Shown here piece by piece: positions 12,101 through 25,322 of a stretch of DNA of 64,000 nucleotides (position 1 is its first letter; the number at the start of each line of letters is the position of its first letter). The stretch comes from Lingula anatina (taxonomy: Eukaryota; Brachiopoda; Lingulata; Lingulida; Lingulidae): positions 939,582 to 1,003,581 of the forward strand of contig NW_019774958.1 of NCBI RefSeq assembly GCF_001039355.2, written 5' to 3'. The position numbers were made by a program, and so were the translations under genes. The notes beneath the pieces were generated by a model. It worked only from the letters and a program-made list of their open reading frames with translations, was not told the origin of the DNA and did no database searches.

Positions 12101-15100
12101 AAAGATTGCCAAACTCGTCATTAGAATACTTTAAACAGAGGTGCAACTGAAAAGCGGAACCGCTGTAGCCAATAAAAACGTAATTCATTTAACCTATGTC
12201 CCCCCTTTGAAGTTTCCATCAGAGCTGTGTCTTGGCCTCCGACAGTTGTTTTACCTGGTGATTGTGCCTGTGTAAGCTTGGAATCGCGTGTACTCAAAAG
12301 TTATGAACATTCGTCGGTGTTAGCTTGGAAGCGTGTGTTCTCAATATTGCGAACATTTGCGTGGCGTTGAAACATTTCGCAAAACACAGGGCACATTTGA
12401 GGTAAACCAATAACGGTGCCATATCTGTGTGTCTAATTGGCAATAAACAGGGAGGAGGTTTCTGAAAAAAAGCATATGCCCCGCGGTTACTAGCACGCAC
12501 TGTTCACGGTAATAACTGCCAAACATATCTGGTCTCGCTTCACACGTTTTCAGATCATCCTGTTTATAGCCACCTCAATATTTCCTTTCACATCTCAGTT
12601 GATTTTGAATGGGGCATTGTTTTCAATGATTTTATCTAACATTAATCCATGGACCATCTTTCATGTTTCGTTTTGACAGAATACAGGTGATATTCCAACA
12701 CCAAACACGAGACAAAAAATAAACATCGTGGCACCAAGAATACAGAAAAAAAAAATTAACTCATAAAACACTCGTGAATCAATGCAGGCGCCAGTGCACA
12801 AACAGAGGAAACTTTCAACACACACGGTTGATTATCCACTGATATTTCACTTGGCAGATAGTTTGGCACATTATTCCATCTTATCTCGCTCGACGGTGAA
12901 TCAGAGATCTGTTTACAATTACTTTTTTCACCCACAGGATGCCTCGGCCATGGCTCACTGTATTTTTCTTGTAATGCCGGACGTCATAAAGAATCTTCCA
13001 GTCAAACATACACGATCATTAAGTGATACATTTAGGTGAATCTAAACCTCTCTCAAACATATTTCTGTTTCACGTTTTGTTACAGGTCAATCCGTTAAGT
13101 ATAAGAGGAAAAAGATGAAAAATATTTCGCGGACGCTTCAATTGCAATTCTACTACCGTTCATGCAATTCTATACATGTATACATAAAAATAAATAAGAA
13201 AAGAAATATTTTGAAGAACGCTTTTGAACAATTACGGCCTTTGTAACTGCAACAAATCAAAATGCTTCCTCAGTGTGCTACTTAATCCCTGCCCGTTGAC
13301 TTTTATTTTATTGATTTTATTCTAATTTATTATTGTTTTTGTTTACGTTTTCCAGGTACACGATAGTGACGTCAACAGGTACTGATCCTGTCCAAAAATG
13401 TTAACCTTAGCCTTCATCACAAGACTGCGTTCGTTTAAAATCCTTCATGTAAAACCAATTATTGCTAATAAAATCCGAGTCGATGTGAGCAACATGGCGA
13501 AAAGTAGAACCACATACAATGTATAATGGTGACCTGTAATCCACAGATACACATAAATCTTCATTCATTTCGCGAATGCCACATCTTAACACAAATTTTC
13601 ATTGTTGGCGTTTTGCTTAAACTTGCCCTTATTGGAAAAAATTATTATGATTTTAACATTTTGGGTAAACTTTAATCTCACTTTGAAAACAAGCAAAGAT
13701 TTGGTGGCCTTGGAATAATTTATTTCGTATTTCAAAAACGATAAACCGGTTTACATTTCCACTTTAACATTTTGAACGTCTGTAGTTTTTCAAGTACTGT
13801 ACAGTACATTGAGGTCCTTTTTACATTAAGCTATTCAGACTGTACCACTACACTGTGAGAGTGGCAACTTTAAAATACCCTGGACTATGTCTTAGTACAA
13901 AAGTCACAAAAACAGAAACCCCTCCCCCTCCCCCGCTCGACGCGACCAATTAATTAACTTCTGCCCCCCAAAAAAGGAAGAGAATTGAGAAAGCGAGTAA
14001 CACCAACCCCACCTCATCCTGAATTGTAATTTTACGTTAGGAGCGCTTAAAGTGTATCGGTACGGACTGTATCGTTTGAAAGTATACCGTTCGATTAGAA
14101 AATAACCTTAGTGACTCATCAAACATAAGGTGATCTTCCCCCAGCGTCTAACTGTTTTGACCTTAGCTGTAACGTGTTTATGAAAGATACCTGAATAAGC
14201 AATTGCCATGCGTTAAGCAAAAATGGGATGGAACCTAAAAACTAACCTGTCGCACAGTTAACTAGTTAACCTCCTAACTATCGCAGTATAACGTATTTAC
14301 TCAGCCAAATGGCTATGGAAGTTACAATAAAAAAATCCCATGAAACAATATACATAAGGCTCGAAATTTTTGCTCAAAGGGTAGTTTTGTACTTTTACAA
14401 TCTATTGATGGAATACCCATACGCCAAGTGATTGGATCAAAACTGTTCACGAACAGATACTGTAATCGTTACATATCATTGTATTACACACAATTCTTAC
14501 CTATTTTAAAAGCGGTATATATTTATCACTTTTCGCGTAATTATCACAAAAAATAATAAAATCAGAAAAAGTTTTTAGACAGTAGAAATTTGTTAACAAA
14601 TAGAGGAAGGATTAAGACGCTGATGGGAATAGAGCAATCCCCCGATTTTATACAATAGAGGCAACATGGAAGCCACTCACAACGATGCAACAAGTTATCT
14701 GATCATGGATTTCATTTGTTCAAGGTCATGCCTTTTTATATGGTACCGGAGGCAACTTTGGGGGCAAGAATACAAGTAGTTATCAAAACGCCTTTTATTC
14801 AATGAAAAATTATTTCTCGGGGAAACCCAGTGTGGAACTGGTTACGACCCTCGTCTTGTTTGGTGTCGCGAGACCATTTGCTACGTAGAAATTACCACGG
14901 GCATTGCCCCTACACCAGTTCCACCCGATGCGGCCTCTATCGTCTAAAACCCTACGAACAAGAACAAGAAGGTGTTTTGATAAGCTAGAACAGGTAAAGC
15001 CAGGTAGAAACGCCTGGTCGGCATCTGTCTGTGTTGTTCAGTGCCATTGGAGTCAACTATGAACCCATATGTTTTCCACTTGTTTTATTTGCAGCGAACA

Positions 15101-15430
15101 GAGACAACGTGCAAGCTCCTTTGCCCTTCTTTGCTTGAAATTAAACTGCAGTCTACCCATAATGTCTTAAGGGAAGAAAAAGAATAGGTGCTGTGCTGTG
15201 AATTTAGAGCCATTTGTTCGTTGTCTGGTTTTCAAAATTTTCATTTAATACTTCATTTAACTTTTTGTATTCTGTCAAAGCCAAAATTACTAGATGTCCT
15301 CCTGTCTTTTATCAAAATAACTTTCAGGATAATATCCTTGTAAATAAAGACCAGCAGTATAAAAAATTGAAAATACACCGAAATGCGTCTCTTAGCACAA
15401 CTGATGGATATTATTTATTCATTATTTATT

Positions 15431-15488
<58 letters not shown>

Positions 15489-18400
15489 CACCAGCCCCTG
15501 GTTAATACCAGCTTACCTTGTTTATACAATCCAAACCCACTAAACCCAAATAAGACAACTTCAAGACTTTTTCAACGCTGATGAAAATGTTTACGTGAAC
15601 ATGCAAGTTAACAGAACTGTTTATTAGAGTCCAACAAATAAGCCTACGCCACGAACGTTTTCCAGGGGTTTCTTGGCAGGTACGAGGGTAACCTGCTAGA
15701 CGGGGAAAAAGCGCTGAAACACATCAATCAAACTATCTTGTCGAGGCGTTCCTCCATAACTCCTACGATCAGAAATCACTTTACGCGTCCAAGAAGAAGA
15801 TGATCGTTTTTACATTTGCCAGGAAACTCAATAAGTGATAACAATTCTTGACTGGTCTGTGTGGAATGTGTGTGTGTGTGTGTCTGTGTGTGTGTGTGTG
15901 TGTGTGTGTTAAGGGGGGACTTTAAAGCCATATTTTCGAATCTGTTGTGCAGAAAACAATGTTTTTGTGATTTGAAGATGAGGCTCTCGTTTGGAGACAG
16001 CTGTCTATAGAGCACATATGGCACGTAGCCCTTGGGAATGAGAATAACGGGGGTTTGACTAAGTGAAGAAGACTAGTATATGACTTATAGTCAAGCGTGC
16101 AGAATCATCACAAAGGTGTGTTGAATAATAAAGGGTTTAGTAATTCACTGTCGCTTGTAGTCAGTTGAAAGAAATAAAAAAGGGCGTGTTTCAAATTCAT
16201 TGTTATATACGAGAGCATGCAAGATAGTCGTGTCAACTTCGTTTTTTAGTTTTAGTAAAATTCGGAATTGTTTGGATCACAAAGTTTTTACCGAGTCGCT
16301 TCACATAATTTGACAAATAGCAGAAATAATAGACTATGTACATGAGAAAAGCCAAACAGACGCCAGTTAGTCAAAAGGATGAAATAGTTTTTAATGAAAC
16401 ATTCCATGAAAATCTCCAACAGGGAAACATGCTATCTATTTTAAATTCTGAAAAGACGGAATTCCACGCATTCCTTGCTCGTCATTTCATTCAAATCGTG
16501 TCTATTCTTAGAAAAATGAAAGACGGGATATCTTTAAATAGCTTCGTTTGTCATGTTGCCAGGTTCAGAAATGGTAACTATAAAACTGCCTGTTCCAGTG
16601 TTAATGTCATATGCGGTGGTGCTCTTCACATGCTACCGCTAGTTCTGTTCCATCGCCTGCTGACAATTTTTGAATATGACAAGTTTACACTATGAGCGAA
16701 ATAAAACATCTTATTGGTAGTAAGTGTCACTCTTGATCACCCGTCCCACTTCCTGCTGTCGTCAGTCAACTTGCAAAGTTGACTCGGACGTCATCAGGTT
16801 TGGCTAGTTGAGACCTCTAAAAAATTAACCTTTTATATTTTTACCTTGAGATTTTTTTGTACCATCTTAATCTGCGTTGGCTACCATTTTACAAGCTCAA
16901 TATATTTGATCGAACAGTATAAATATTCCTTTCAGATAATTTCAAAAAAGACACCTTTTACAATCTTGGGCATAATTTTTGGCGTCAAAGCGAAGCATCA
17001 AATTTTTGTTAAAACCAATACAGATTAAAAGTTATAAAAGAATAACGCTGTTCAGGTCATGCATATGGAGGAACCGATATAGACTCTCGATGGTCTTTAT
17101 ATCTACATTCATATTCATACATACAACGACTGTGAAAAGTATAAGCTGGTTTTCAAGGCGTTCCGAAAAACTAGACGGTAGAATGGAATAAACGTGGGTT
17201 GAAAACCTCGGACCATAAACCGCCACGCGTTCACATGAGTTCCATTAGCCCATGGCCTGCAGACCGAACGGCGCCTCGTGCTCAAGTCGTTACACGATAA
17301 TTTTGCACAAACCGGCATGGTATCCAATGGACATGCCCGCTGAAAAGGGCCTACATACTTTTGACATTTAATATACTATACACTTAAAAGATTTCAGAGG
17401 GCGAAAAAAATGGAGGAAAGGGGCAGAGTGTAAGGAATCATAACACCGGTCAATATGACAGCGTTTGATTACACCTGACGTGGTATTTATGCTCCGGTGG
17501 TTATTTAGCGTTCCTTTTAAACGAAATGTTGGTCAAATGTTAAAAGCACTCATTTATTGGGTTCAGCAGACGATGGATTAAAAAGTCCGGATCATTTTAG
17601 TTCGGCTAATAGTGCAGCGTCTCTTTTAACGGTTAGAGGGTTCAAGTACTGTCTATCAAAATAGAACTACTTACATAACCTGTATAGTAGTATGAGCTGG
17701 GTTTGGTAAACTACGAACCTTTCCTTCTGAGCTAATTCACTCCTCAGACCTAGATATGATTACAAAACATTAAACGAGCTTCCGATAAAGTCACAACAAC
17801 CCTCTTTGGATTTTAAGAACTCCCAAGTTCAAGCCTTTTTTGTAATTTTTTTCACGATTTGTTTGTATTTGATAGATGAGATTGAATCGGTCTAATAGAA
17901 TTTAAATGTAGAATATATATACTAATCGGAGTAATGACATCAAGTTCATCCAAGAATAATTCAATGTTTTATTTTATGATTATAGAAATGGTAAATTTGT
18001 CTCTGATACTCTACGTCTTACATTGTTATTGAACATAATTTGAAAACAGGCAGGAAGGACGAAACTGTAACGTCTGGATGATAGAAACGTTAATTAATAT
18101 ATTAGACATGGGTTATACTTAATACAATTTATATACAATGTTATAATGCTAAATGAATTTGAAATCAAGAACTGGGCAATGCATTAATACAGATTATAAT
18201 GTTTCAGCATGTGGTCACCAACAAAAGGATGGAAAATAGGTTGTTGAATAACATAACTGAAAACACACACACAAACACACACAAAATAATACATTAAGGA
18301 TAGATCGCCTGGTAAAGGGAGGAGAGGGTACATACACGTCACTTCTACGGAGCTACACAATAGGACAAAACTGCACTGATGGTTTTGTTGGTTTTTGTAA

Positions 18401-21400
18401 ACATCGTAGAATTTATTTGGTTATATTTAGATGAGATCTAGAATTCTTGCTGACAATCTTGCAAAATGATTCTTGTTGTCTCCGAACTGTCTAGCATTTT
18501 CCCTTTTTTTTATACTTTTGAATTAAAAGAAGAATAAGACGTAATTTTAATCAGATCAAATACTAATAATTGCTGATTACGACTGTAAACCTTATGTCGT
18601 ATCCTTCTCCTTTGAATTTTACAAAAGGCATACAATGTCATTTTTTAGATAAATTTTTTAAACACTGAGATTTCGTTTGAACCGAAATCGTCCCATATGC
18701 GGCCAAGAATACGAAATATTTCAATTCAAACCAGTTATAATCTCAATGCAGTTTTGTTCCTTCGCGTTCAGCAAGGGTGATCCAAGCTAGCGCTACTGAC
18801 TGAAGAATATCCTCTGGTCCCAGCTCCAGTTCGGCCGCCATACCCACTGGTTGTGCGACCCCCGTAGCTTAGGGGGTCGCTATACTGAAAAACAGGGAGG
18901 AAAAGAAACGCTAGCGACTACAAACTAAGCTACACTACGAAAAAAGAAGAAAACTATCATATCTAAAATACTAATTCTACCATTCTTTTTACTTTAATTT
19001 TAAAAAGAAATAAGCTACTAGAAAAAGAAATAAGCTACTCAACTGACAGCAATAAGATATTATGATTAGACTAGAATATAACTCCTAGGCCAGAAATAAA
19101 CGAAATATAATAATAAAATAATAATAGAAATGAACTAGAATACAAGACTAGAAATACACAGCAGTAGGCCTACTAGAGTGGACTATAAGCCTAGTCAATG
19201 TCAATCCCTATGCCTATAAAGCAAGCGAAATATGGAGAGCTACTTAATTAATGAGAAACAGGAAAATATATTTATCTTAACAAACCAAGACATTTGATTA
19301 CTCTCATAAGATCAAACTTTGCATTTTCTTCACTAAAAGTAAGATGTACCATACAGAGCTTTCGGTCATTCCGTGACCTTCTTCATTGTGTGGGCCTATA
19401 CTACACTAAGGAATCATGCAACAGACTACACAGATGAATTTCCACCAGAAATTTGATTACTGATTTGATGATATTAAAATGTATAAAGACTTGAAATAGG
19501 GGCCTACTAAGTTTAAAGTCGACCATACATGCGGAATACAGAATGACGAATAGCAATAATCACAAGGAAAATATCCAAGAGTAAACAATAGAATCTTAAA
19601 AAAAACGAAGCAACGGATGTCAAATATGTGTAGGCGGAATACAAATAACACTAATTGGATTAAAATGCTTATTGATGAATAAGACATACATTTCACACAA
19701 ACATTTCGATGCCAAAATATTTCGCTAATTATTACGAGACTGACACACAAAAACAGACGGCGATAGGCCTACAGATGAATAAACTTGGGTCAATATATAG
19801 GTTCCATGAAGATGCGTCCGAATATACACTTGGGCCGATTCGTGTTTGCTTCAAACAAAACTCTTGAACGAAGCAAGTGACTAAAGCTGTGTTTTATCTT
19901 GATTGAATACACATTTAATTGTTTTTATATAAGCAGGAACACGACACAACGAAAATAACGTTGGCGGCTCGTCTGCGAAATAGACAGCATGTACATGTAG
20001 GCCTAGCGCTCGACTAAGATACTGGCCAGTTTATGAAATGATTAGGAAACTACACGGTCAGTTTATGAAATAATTACGATACTACATGGACCCCGTGACA
20101 AGATGACCTAGACAAGATATCAGTCTTAATTCAAGCGATAATCTGACATTTACGGAAGTACAGGTTTGCCTTGTAAATAGAAACGTTTGCCAGGAAACTA
20201 AATTGGTGGATTTGCGTTGAACCAAATCCCTTTGCTTTGAACCCCCCTCTATTTTCTGTATTTACTAAATATCCTCAACTGCTAGGGACTGAAAAAAAAA
20301 TATAGGCAACTTAAAGGGCAAAGTGCAAATTTTGCAACCACTGATTCTTATTTAGGCCTAATCTTAAAATCCCTAAATCCCTTTTCCATAGGTTACAATA
20401 GGGGTATTTTATACGTGATATAAGTCACGGTGTGAATACCTTTTATTTCGTAACAGTTTGGTTATACCTGTACAAAAGAAGTTACAGTTGCTCCCTAAGA
20501 CACAATGAAATATATCCCTGATACTATCTTTCGTTATTCTTAATCTTTGCCTGTCAATTAGGAGTTACGTGTTTCAATTAATATTCATAGAAAACAGGTG
20601 ATTTCAAAGGTGGTGAAAATGCACAGTGCTCGGATCGCACTCCAAGTACCGCTGATGCCGCTTTCCAAATATTTATACTCCGTATTTTAAATAGCAATAT
20701 AGTGTTTGTCTTAAAGCTCTCCTATAGTGAGTCAGGTGTTTCAATTGAGCCTTCGGTAGCTATAATATACCTATAAGAGAGACATTTTAGAAAAACACCA
20801 AAGAATCTCTAAAAATATTTTTTTCGATACAAGTAATGCATACATAGTTGAGAGGGGGAGAAGACATATCTTTTTACTTTCTGTCTTGTAGTGGTACTTT
20901 TAGATAAGGGGCAGTGAAAGTTCAATCGTGTCGTCTGCAAGATATTTTTGTTTGTTTGTTTGTTTTTCCTTGTGGAATACGTCTCTCTCTCTCTCTCTCT
21001 CTCTCTGAGCGCGTGTGTAAAGAGGGAGACACGATAAAAAGGCATTAAATTATCTATCAGAAAACACATACTCTCTTTTCGCACAATCCTTCATAAAGAC
21101 TATGATACTGACAACTCAAGAGGCCTCATGTTTACTACTGCCTCCAAGACGTAGCATCGTACCATCTGTACAAACACGTCCATGTTTCTCCGAACATCTC
21201 TCTTTGTGTATTTAATGTGTTAATACGTGAACATGAACTTGCCTAAGATCCGATTTAAATCTAAACAGGTACAATTACAGAGCAGCATGGGCTGCACATC
21301 AGTCACTATTATGGTGCTATTTGTTATTATTAATATGATCGGGAAAGTCTTCCAAAAATTCGGGCACTGCCCTAGGGTTTTATTTTCTGTTTGTAACCGA

Positions 21401-21758
21401 AATAGCTCTTCACGTGTGTGAAGACGGCTAATTGTATAGCCGGCTGATGAAAGACGTGCTGCTAACAGTGAGAGAAACGTGCAGATTTAGATAAAAGCGG
21501 ACTCTGGTTTGCCGGATTACACCTAAGTAATAGATGTGTGCAAAGAGAGAGAGAGAGAGAGAGAGAGACTGGAGGAGTGCGAGACGGTAAACATATTCGC
21601 CAAGATGTAGAAGACCAAAACAGTAACCAGCACACTACAAAGCGTTCGACAACATTTCGGAACACCGCTCAACATCCTAGCCGGCCTTTTCTTACCTGGT
21701 TCTGGCCGTTTAAACCATCATGCGTCTGCTCCGATATTACTGGCAAAATCGCAGCCAT
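81..21758 (-). CDS. Giant intrinsically disordered protein of unknown function (~2967 aa), 6 coding exons
   Basis: Six coding exons, in transcript order: 21758-21696, 18884-18801, 10351-9507, 8440-7339, 7001-267 and 155-81. Phases agree at every junction (0, 0, 2, 0, 0), giving about 2967 residues. No catalytic or globular domain is recognisable. The protein begins with a Gly/Tyr/Ser-rich segment (residues about 22-260). An Arg/Ser-rich region carries repeated SREDxL motifs (about 950-1100), followed by a long acidic Asp/Glu region (about 1270-1670), Lys/Glu/Gln-rich stretches, and a basic tail with serine clusters. Short motifs recur along the chain: SW[KR]xx, LQDRWM, KPKQTPF and VSLKDKLK. 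This composition suggests a cytoskeletal or nuclear scaffold with many docking sites, but that is inference and I do not recognise the family. Small cassette exons could be hidden in the 8.4-kb intron. Confidence 0.75.
156..266 (-). other. 111-nt stop-free intron in the same frame as its flanking exons
   Basis: A strong donor (AAG|GTACGT) at 267/266 and a good acceptor at 156/155 define a 111-nt intron. Its length is a multiple of three and it has no in-frame stop, so the unspliced message would still encode a protein with 37 extra residues (VRIFTHAHTG...). It is annotated as an intron because of the splice-site quality. Confidence 0.6.
267..7001 (-). CDS. Giant 6735-nt exon of the disordered protein
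   Basis: A single uninterrupted reading frame of 2245 codons follows the acceptor TTCTGTAG at 7002 and begins VKSWKEQL in phase 0. It is an internal exon and needs no start codon of its own. From 5' to 3' it holds an Arg/Ser-rich part with about six SREDxL-type repeats (nt 6250-5790), an acidic part (about nt 5350-4150), a K/E/Q-rich part with two VSLKDKLK motifs (near 4050 and 3815), two KPKQTPFIMR motifs (near 3530 and 3335) and one KPKQTPFQ (near 2255). The tryptophan motifs follow: SWRDKL, SWKARM, SWKERK and SWRDRI (nt 3140-2640), and LQDRWM twice (near 2415 and 1180). The exon ends in a basic Ser-rich region with a more ordered-looking stretch (PPWKKCLEVVLEVKGF, near nt 420). Confidence 0.85.
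7339..8440 (-). CDS. Coding exon 4 of the giant disordered protein (R/S-rich)
   Basis: The exon lies between a good acceptor (TTTTTTTCCGCAG) at 8441 and a GC donor (AAAAG|GCAAGT) at 7339/7338. It is 1102 nt long, entered in phase 2 and left in phase 0. It encodes an Arg-rich disordered region with runs of 6-8 arginines, and shares motifs with the giant exon: SWRDQV (near nt 7870), GQTPFIFRR (near 7630) and RHTPFTR (near 8390). Shared motifs and matching phases on both sides tie it to the same gene. Confidence 0.75.
8441..9506 (-). other. Intron 3 of the giant disordered-protein gene
   Basis: 1066 nt, AT-rich, without ORFs of note. A short (TA)n tract lies near 9199-9212. Confidence 0.6.
9507..10351 (-). 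CDS. Coding exon 3 of the giant disordered protein (Gly/Tyr/Ser-rich)
   Basis: The acceptor ACCTTTCAG at 10352 and donor CCAG|GTATTT at 9507/9506 bound 845 nt open throughout in phase 0. The product is low complexity: poly-Gly with Tyr, then repeats of the type YGSLDRYGS and SxYGSLDRASSRG, then a Ser/Arg/Tyr-rich stretch with YSRLSRYD. GGT/GGC glycine repeats near 10180-10350 make the DNA locally repetitive. The protein chemistry resembles prion-like, phase-separating low-complexity domains; that is a compositional inference only. Confidence 0.75.
15440..15486. repeat. (ATT)n microsatellite
   Basis: About 15 units of TTA/ATT following a (TTTA)n stretch. Confidence 0.95.
15867..15909. repeat. 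(TG)n microsatellite
   Basis: TG dinucleotide run with one TC interruption. Confidence 0.95.
18801..18884 (-). CDS. Coding exon 2 of the giant disordered protein
   Basis: This small 84-nt exon (28 codons, phase 0 on both sides) encodes a Gly/Tyr/Arg-rich peptide beginning YSDPLSYGGRT. Its acceptor is TTTTTCAG and its donor TCA|GTCAGT. It reads directly into the following exon, which also begins with Tyr-Asp in the same style. Composition and phase support it. Confidence 0.6.
20983..21006. repeat. (CT)n microsatellite
   Basis: Twelve CT units. Confidence 0.95.
21545..21569. repeat. (AG)n microsatellite
   Basis: About twelve AG units. Confidence 0.95.
21696..21758 (-). CDS. Probable first coding exon of the giant disordered protein
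   Basis: ATG at 21758 opens 21 codons (MAAILPVISEQTHDGLNGQN...) ending at a near-consensus donor CAG|GTAAGA in phase 0, which matches the next exon. TGTCAG stands 6 nt before the ATG, so a non-coding 5' exon may be spliced on upstream, perhaps near 22.3 kb. Confidence 0.55.
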
Positions 21759-23787
21759 ATGTTCCTGACAGGTAAACCACCAAACTCCAGAGCCATCAAG
21801 CCATCCTCTCGCTCTAATTCTTCAACATTGCATCCAAACACCAACACCTTACTAACACGCACGGAACGTCAACAATTATCCAAAACCGATTTCTAAAAAA
21901 ACTACCCCGTGGTGATGAAAAGCCAACGAATACCTTTACACTTATTTAGTACAGGCTCTATAAAAAACATGGCGCGTATTATTTATAGAATATTTTATCC
22001 GTCCCGGTGAACTTAAGACTTTTAACAAATAACAAACATTTTAAGAAGATGTCTTTTGACACCACTCTTCCCTACTTACCATTTTTATGAAGTCGATTGT
22101 CAATAGGGTGAGAGCACCACCTATAGAGAACCCGTCGCTCTGCTTGTCAAAACTAAACACTTATCTCGGTAAATCCCAATGTTAGCAGCTCCGATGACTA
22201 ATTTAATATAGGAAGAATAAGGGTACCACGGAGTCGCCTTGATTTAGTGAATGCGAGGCAACAGAACGTAATATGCGTGAGCTTCTCAGTCATCGTCTGC
22301 GCGCGACCTCCCTCGCCAACATGCCTGCAACTGATTTCACCGAGACTGACTCGTGAAAATATTTTTCTCTTCAGACTCGTCTGTCTGTTGCTGCTCCTTA
22401 TTCGTGTAGGATAAAAGAAGTTCCCTGTGCCAGCAGATGGGTTTGAAGGGAGGTTCGGTTTCTTGAATCAACGTTTATTTAATTATATCATTTTGCCGAG
22501 GAAACGCAGCGCTGAAGGCAAGTTAAAAAACAGATTACCTGGAGTGAGGAGGGCAAAGGGGGAAACGGAATGCGGGATTTTCAAATTAAACTGTTTTGAA
22601 ATACATTTTGATAATTATTTGTGTTGTAGATAACACAGTGGAGATTGAAATGTTCCGCTATAAATAAGGTTAGTACAGCATCATTAGTCCCTAAATCAAC
22701 AAAATATTTGTCAAGTTTTGTTTATACATTTTGATTTAAATTGGAAAGAAGAAATGGGGTACTAAAACAAACTGCAAGGGGGGCATGTAAACGACTCTCT
22801 AAATCTCAACGTTAGACACATTTCAAGTCGTTGCACTTTTGCAATCTTTCTGGAATAGTCAACTTTTTTCTTTGTCAACGTTTTTCTTAGTCTGTAATAA
22901 TCTAAAAGGCGACACCCTCAGTTTCTGAGATAACTTGCCTCTAATATTTGTGCTGATCACAGAGATACGTTTCCAAGTAAACTTTGTAACTCAGGGCGAA
23001 TGTGTAAACCGACTGTAAGGCTTTTCTCGTGAGGCTTGATCTTAAGTTAATAATTAAAGATCTTAAGTTTATAATTAAAGGGTAATATTTTAATAAGATA
23101 ATCAATGTAGAGATGGGTATAAATAAAACTGGTGGTGGTTAGATTAAAGGGAGAACTAAGGCCGTGGGAATAAGGCTGTTTGAAAATTCACGACTGTTTT
23201 TGCTTACTTCTCGATCGGTGAATAAAAATTCAGCCTTACAGATTCCCTCACCCTGAGCTTCTGAACTTTGGGTTCCCTTCATTGGCCAACCTTCGTTGCC
23301 ATGATAGCATTTTCTCATTTCCATCCACAATTTTGAAAATACATTGCAATAATGACCAGTTTGCCCACGGCATAATGCGTAATAAAAATATATATTTCTC
23401 AACTCAGAATTGCTTCTTAGTATCACCCCAAGAGTAATGGGTGTTTTGCCCTTCGCCCCCATCCCCCCTGCCCACTGGAACCAAAGACCAGGTGGTTCTC
23501 AAATTCACATCGCTTCAAGCACCTACCTGACGATTAAACAGTAAACACAACCATAAAGTCCAGTAAATTTCCAGACAGGTGGGATGGCCGTTTTGAATAA
23601 ACAGAAAAGAAGCGGTGACCCCGTGCTGTTTCAACGGGTTGAATTACCTGGTGGATTACCGAAAGGATTGGTTCCAATTTTTTTGTAAAAAAGTTTTGAA
23701 GTGAAGAGGAAAATGATATTACATGTATAATACGGTGTCATTTTGGGGATTTTTGGGATTCCCCTGATGGTATTGAATAAGTGCTCT

Positions 23788-23795
23788 GACACACA

Positions 23796-23844
<49 letters not shown>
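23788..23844. repeat. (AC)n(AG)n compound microsatellite
   Basis: About 12 AC units followed directly by about 11 AG units and a short AGAC run. Confidence 0.95.
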
Positions 23845-24404
23845 TACCGAAATGCGTTATAACTGGTTTCTGTTTGGGCTATTTACGAATAAGAAAAACA
23901 ACTTCGGGTGATTAGTAAGGCGCACATTCATCAGCTGAAAGTCGCTTTATAGGCAATTACCAACCAAAATTACTCAGAATACCCAAAATAGCGCTGTTTC
24001 GGTCCCACTCCCCGGAAAACTAAGGTGAAGACGAAAGGAGTGGAAAATACGTTGAACGCAGAAAAGGCGCACGAGGGAAAGCAAGTAGACACATATAAAC
24101 AAGCACGCACACGCGCATATGCAGTCGTTCCCTCACTATTATAATTATTATATTTGATGAGTTGTTCTTGGGGTGATTGCTGATTGCTAAAGCTATATCG
24201 AACTTAAGAATAAAACCCGATGTAAGATATGCAGGAAATTTGTGGACGCTGTACAATAATAAATTTTAAAATTTTGCCTCAGATAACCCAACTTACGCCT
24301 TTAGATATTGGATCATAGCGGTTTTACACCTGCCGAACGCGTCAAGAAGACAAACGGTTTAAAACGCAGATACATGTATAAACAGCACACATAAATTAAG
24401 GAAG

Positions 24405-24472
24405 ATGGAATCACTTGTTTTGCCCCTCACTTGGTGTGTTTTAATGATTATTGCCATGGAAACCGAGTTCAG
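24405..24472 (+). CDS. Candidate orphan first exon with signal-peptide-like sequence
   Basis: ATG opens 22 codons (MESLVLPLTWCVLMIIAMET...), hydrophobic enough for a signal peptide, ending at a near-consensus donor CAG|GTAAGT in phase 2. I found no matching downstream exon before the PIP4P gene, so this may be chance or the start of a small secreted-protein gene. Confidence 0.2.
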
Positions 24473-24854
24473 GTAAGTTATAAATCTTTAAGTGTATTCC
24501 CGATACGTCTCAAACCATGACCCTCGCGTATAGCGGTGCATTGATGCGACCCCCCCCCTCTCCCCCCCTGTTAAACAGCACTGTATAAAGGACGTATATA
24601 TACATATGTTCAAGTGAACGCCTATTTCGCCTTAATGCCAAAGGCCCATGAGTAAATTTCTATCAAATTTGTCACTGAAGTAAACTGACCAGTAGTTACT
24701 CGTTCGAGTTCGCAGATGACCTGTGTCTAGCTGACAGTGACAGTGATGGATAGGGGCTAGCCTGCTCTAGAAAACCAGGGCAGGGGAGTTTCCTTGGAGC
24801 GCTCTCTGCGCGCCTTGTTTTCCCCAAGTGTTTTCTACTCCTAATTTGATGTGA

Positions 24855-24856
24855 AA

Positions 24857-24902
<46 letters not shown>
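24855..24902. repeat. (AAAT)n microsatellite
   Basis: Twelve AAAT/AATA units. Confidence 0.95.
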
Positions 24903-24903
<1 letters not shown>

Positions 24904-25309
24904 CAGGAAGCCGTTTGAAGGAAGGTATAGGTAAGGTATTTGCAGCAATTCTTTAATGAATAATCTGAACTGCTGGAAAATTATTTTCCTAGATTAAGTC
25001 TTCATCTGAACTACTGGTGGAATTTTTCTACTGAAAAATGTTAATAATTTGGCGATTTTATACCACCGATTCTCCATTACAGGTTAGACGGAGATCACTC
25101 GTGTCTGTACTCTTAACTTTACCTGTGATATTAACCTAGTTTATTTTGGGGAGAGAAGGATTTCCGGGAAAATATCCCGTCCTGGGGAGGATACGAAAGT
25201 CTCAATGTCGATGTTCCATAATTGAATCCACTTGCTAAGGATATATATACATACTCTTAGGTACAGTTACATCTTGCGTTGCAACACAGGTGAAAAAATA
25301 GATTCCTCA

Positions 25310-25322
25310 GCGCCATCTGGTG
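25310..25322 (-). promoter_or_regulatory. CTCF-like motif, minus orientation
   Basis: On the minus strand the sequence reads CACCAGATGGCGC, the core of the bilaterian CTCF consensus. Function is inferred from motif only. Confidence 0.35.

Larger units (their letters stand above)
10352..18800 (-). other. 8.4-kb intron of the giant disordered-protein gene
   Basis: No convincing coding sequence on either strand. It holds an (ATT)n tract at 15440-15486, a (TG)n tract at 15867-15909, a degenerate direct repeat of about 50 bp at 12269-12365, a short hairpin at 16765-16783 (8-bp perfect arms) and an inverted pair around GGAACTGGT/ACCAGTTCC near 14833 and 14922. Regulatory elements or cassette exons cannot be excluded. 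Confidence 0.6.
18885..21695 (-). other. Intron 1 of the giant disordered-protein gene
   Basis: 2.8 kb without recognisable coding sequence. It contains (CT)n at 20983-21006 and (AG)n at 21545-21569. Confidence 0.55.

Noticed and set aside
16336-16695. 119-codon plus-strand open frame in the large intron
   Set aside because: No domain, no repeat elsewhere, no splice or promoter support. Length is within chance for AT-rich DNA of this size.
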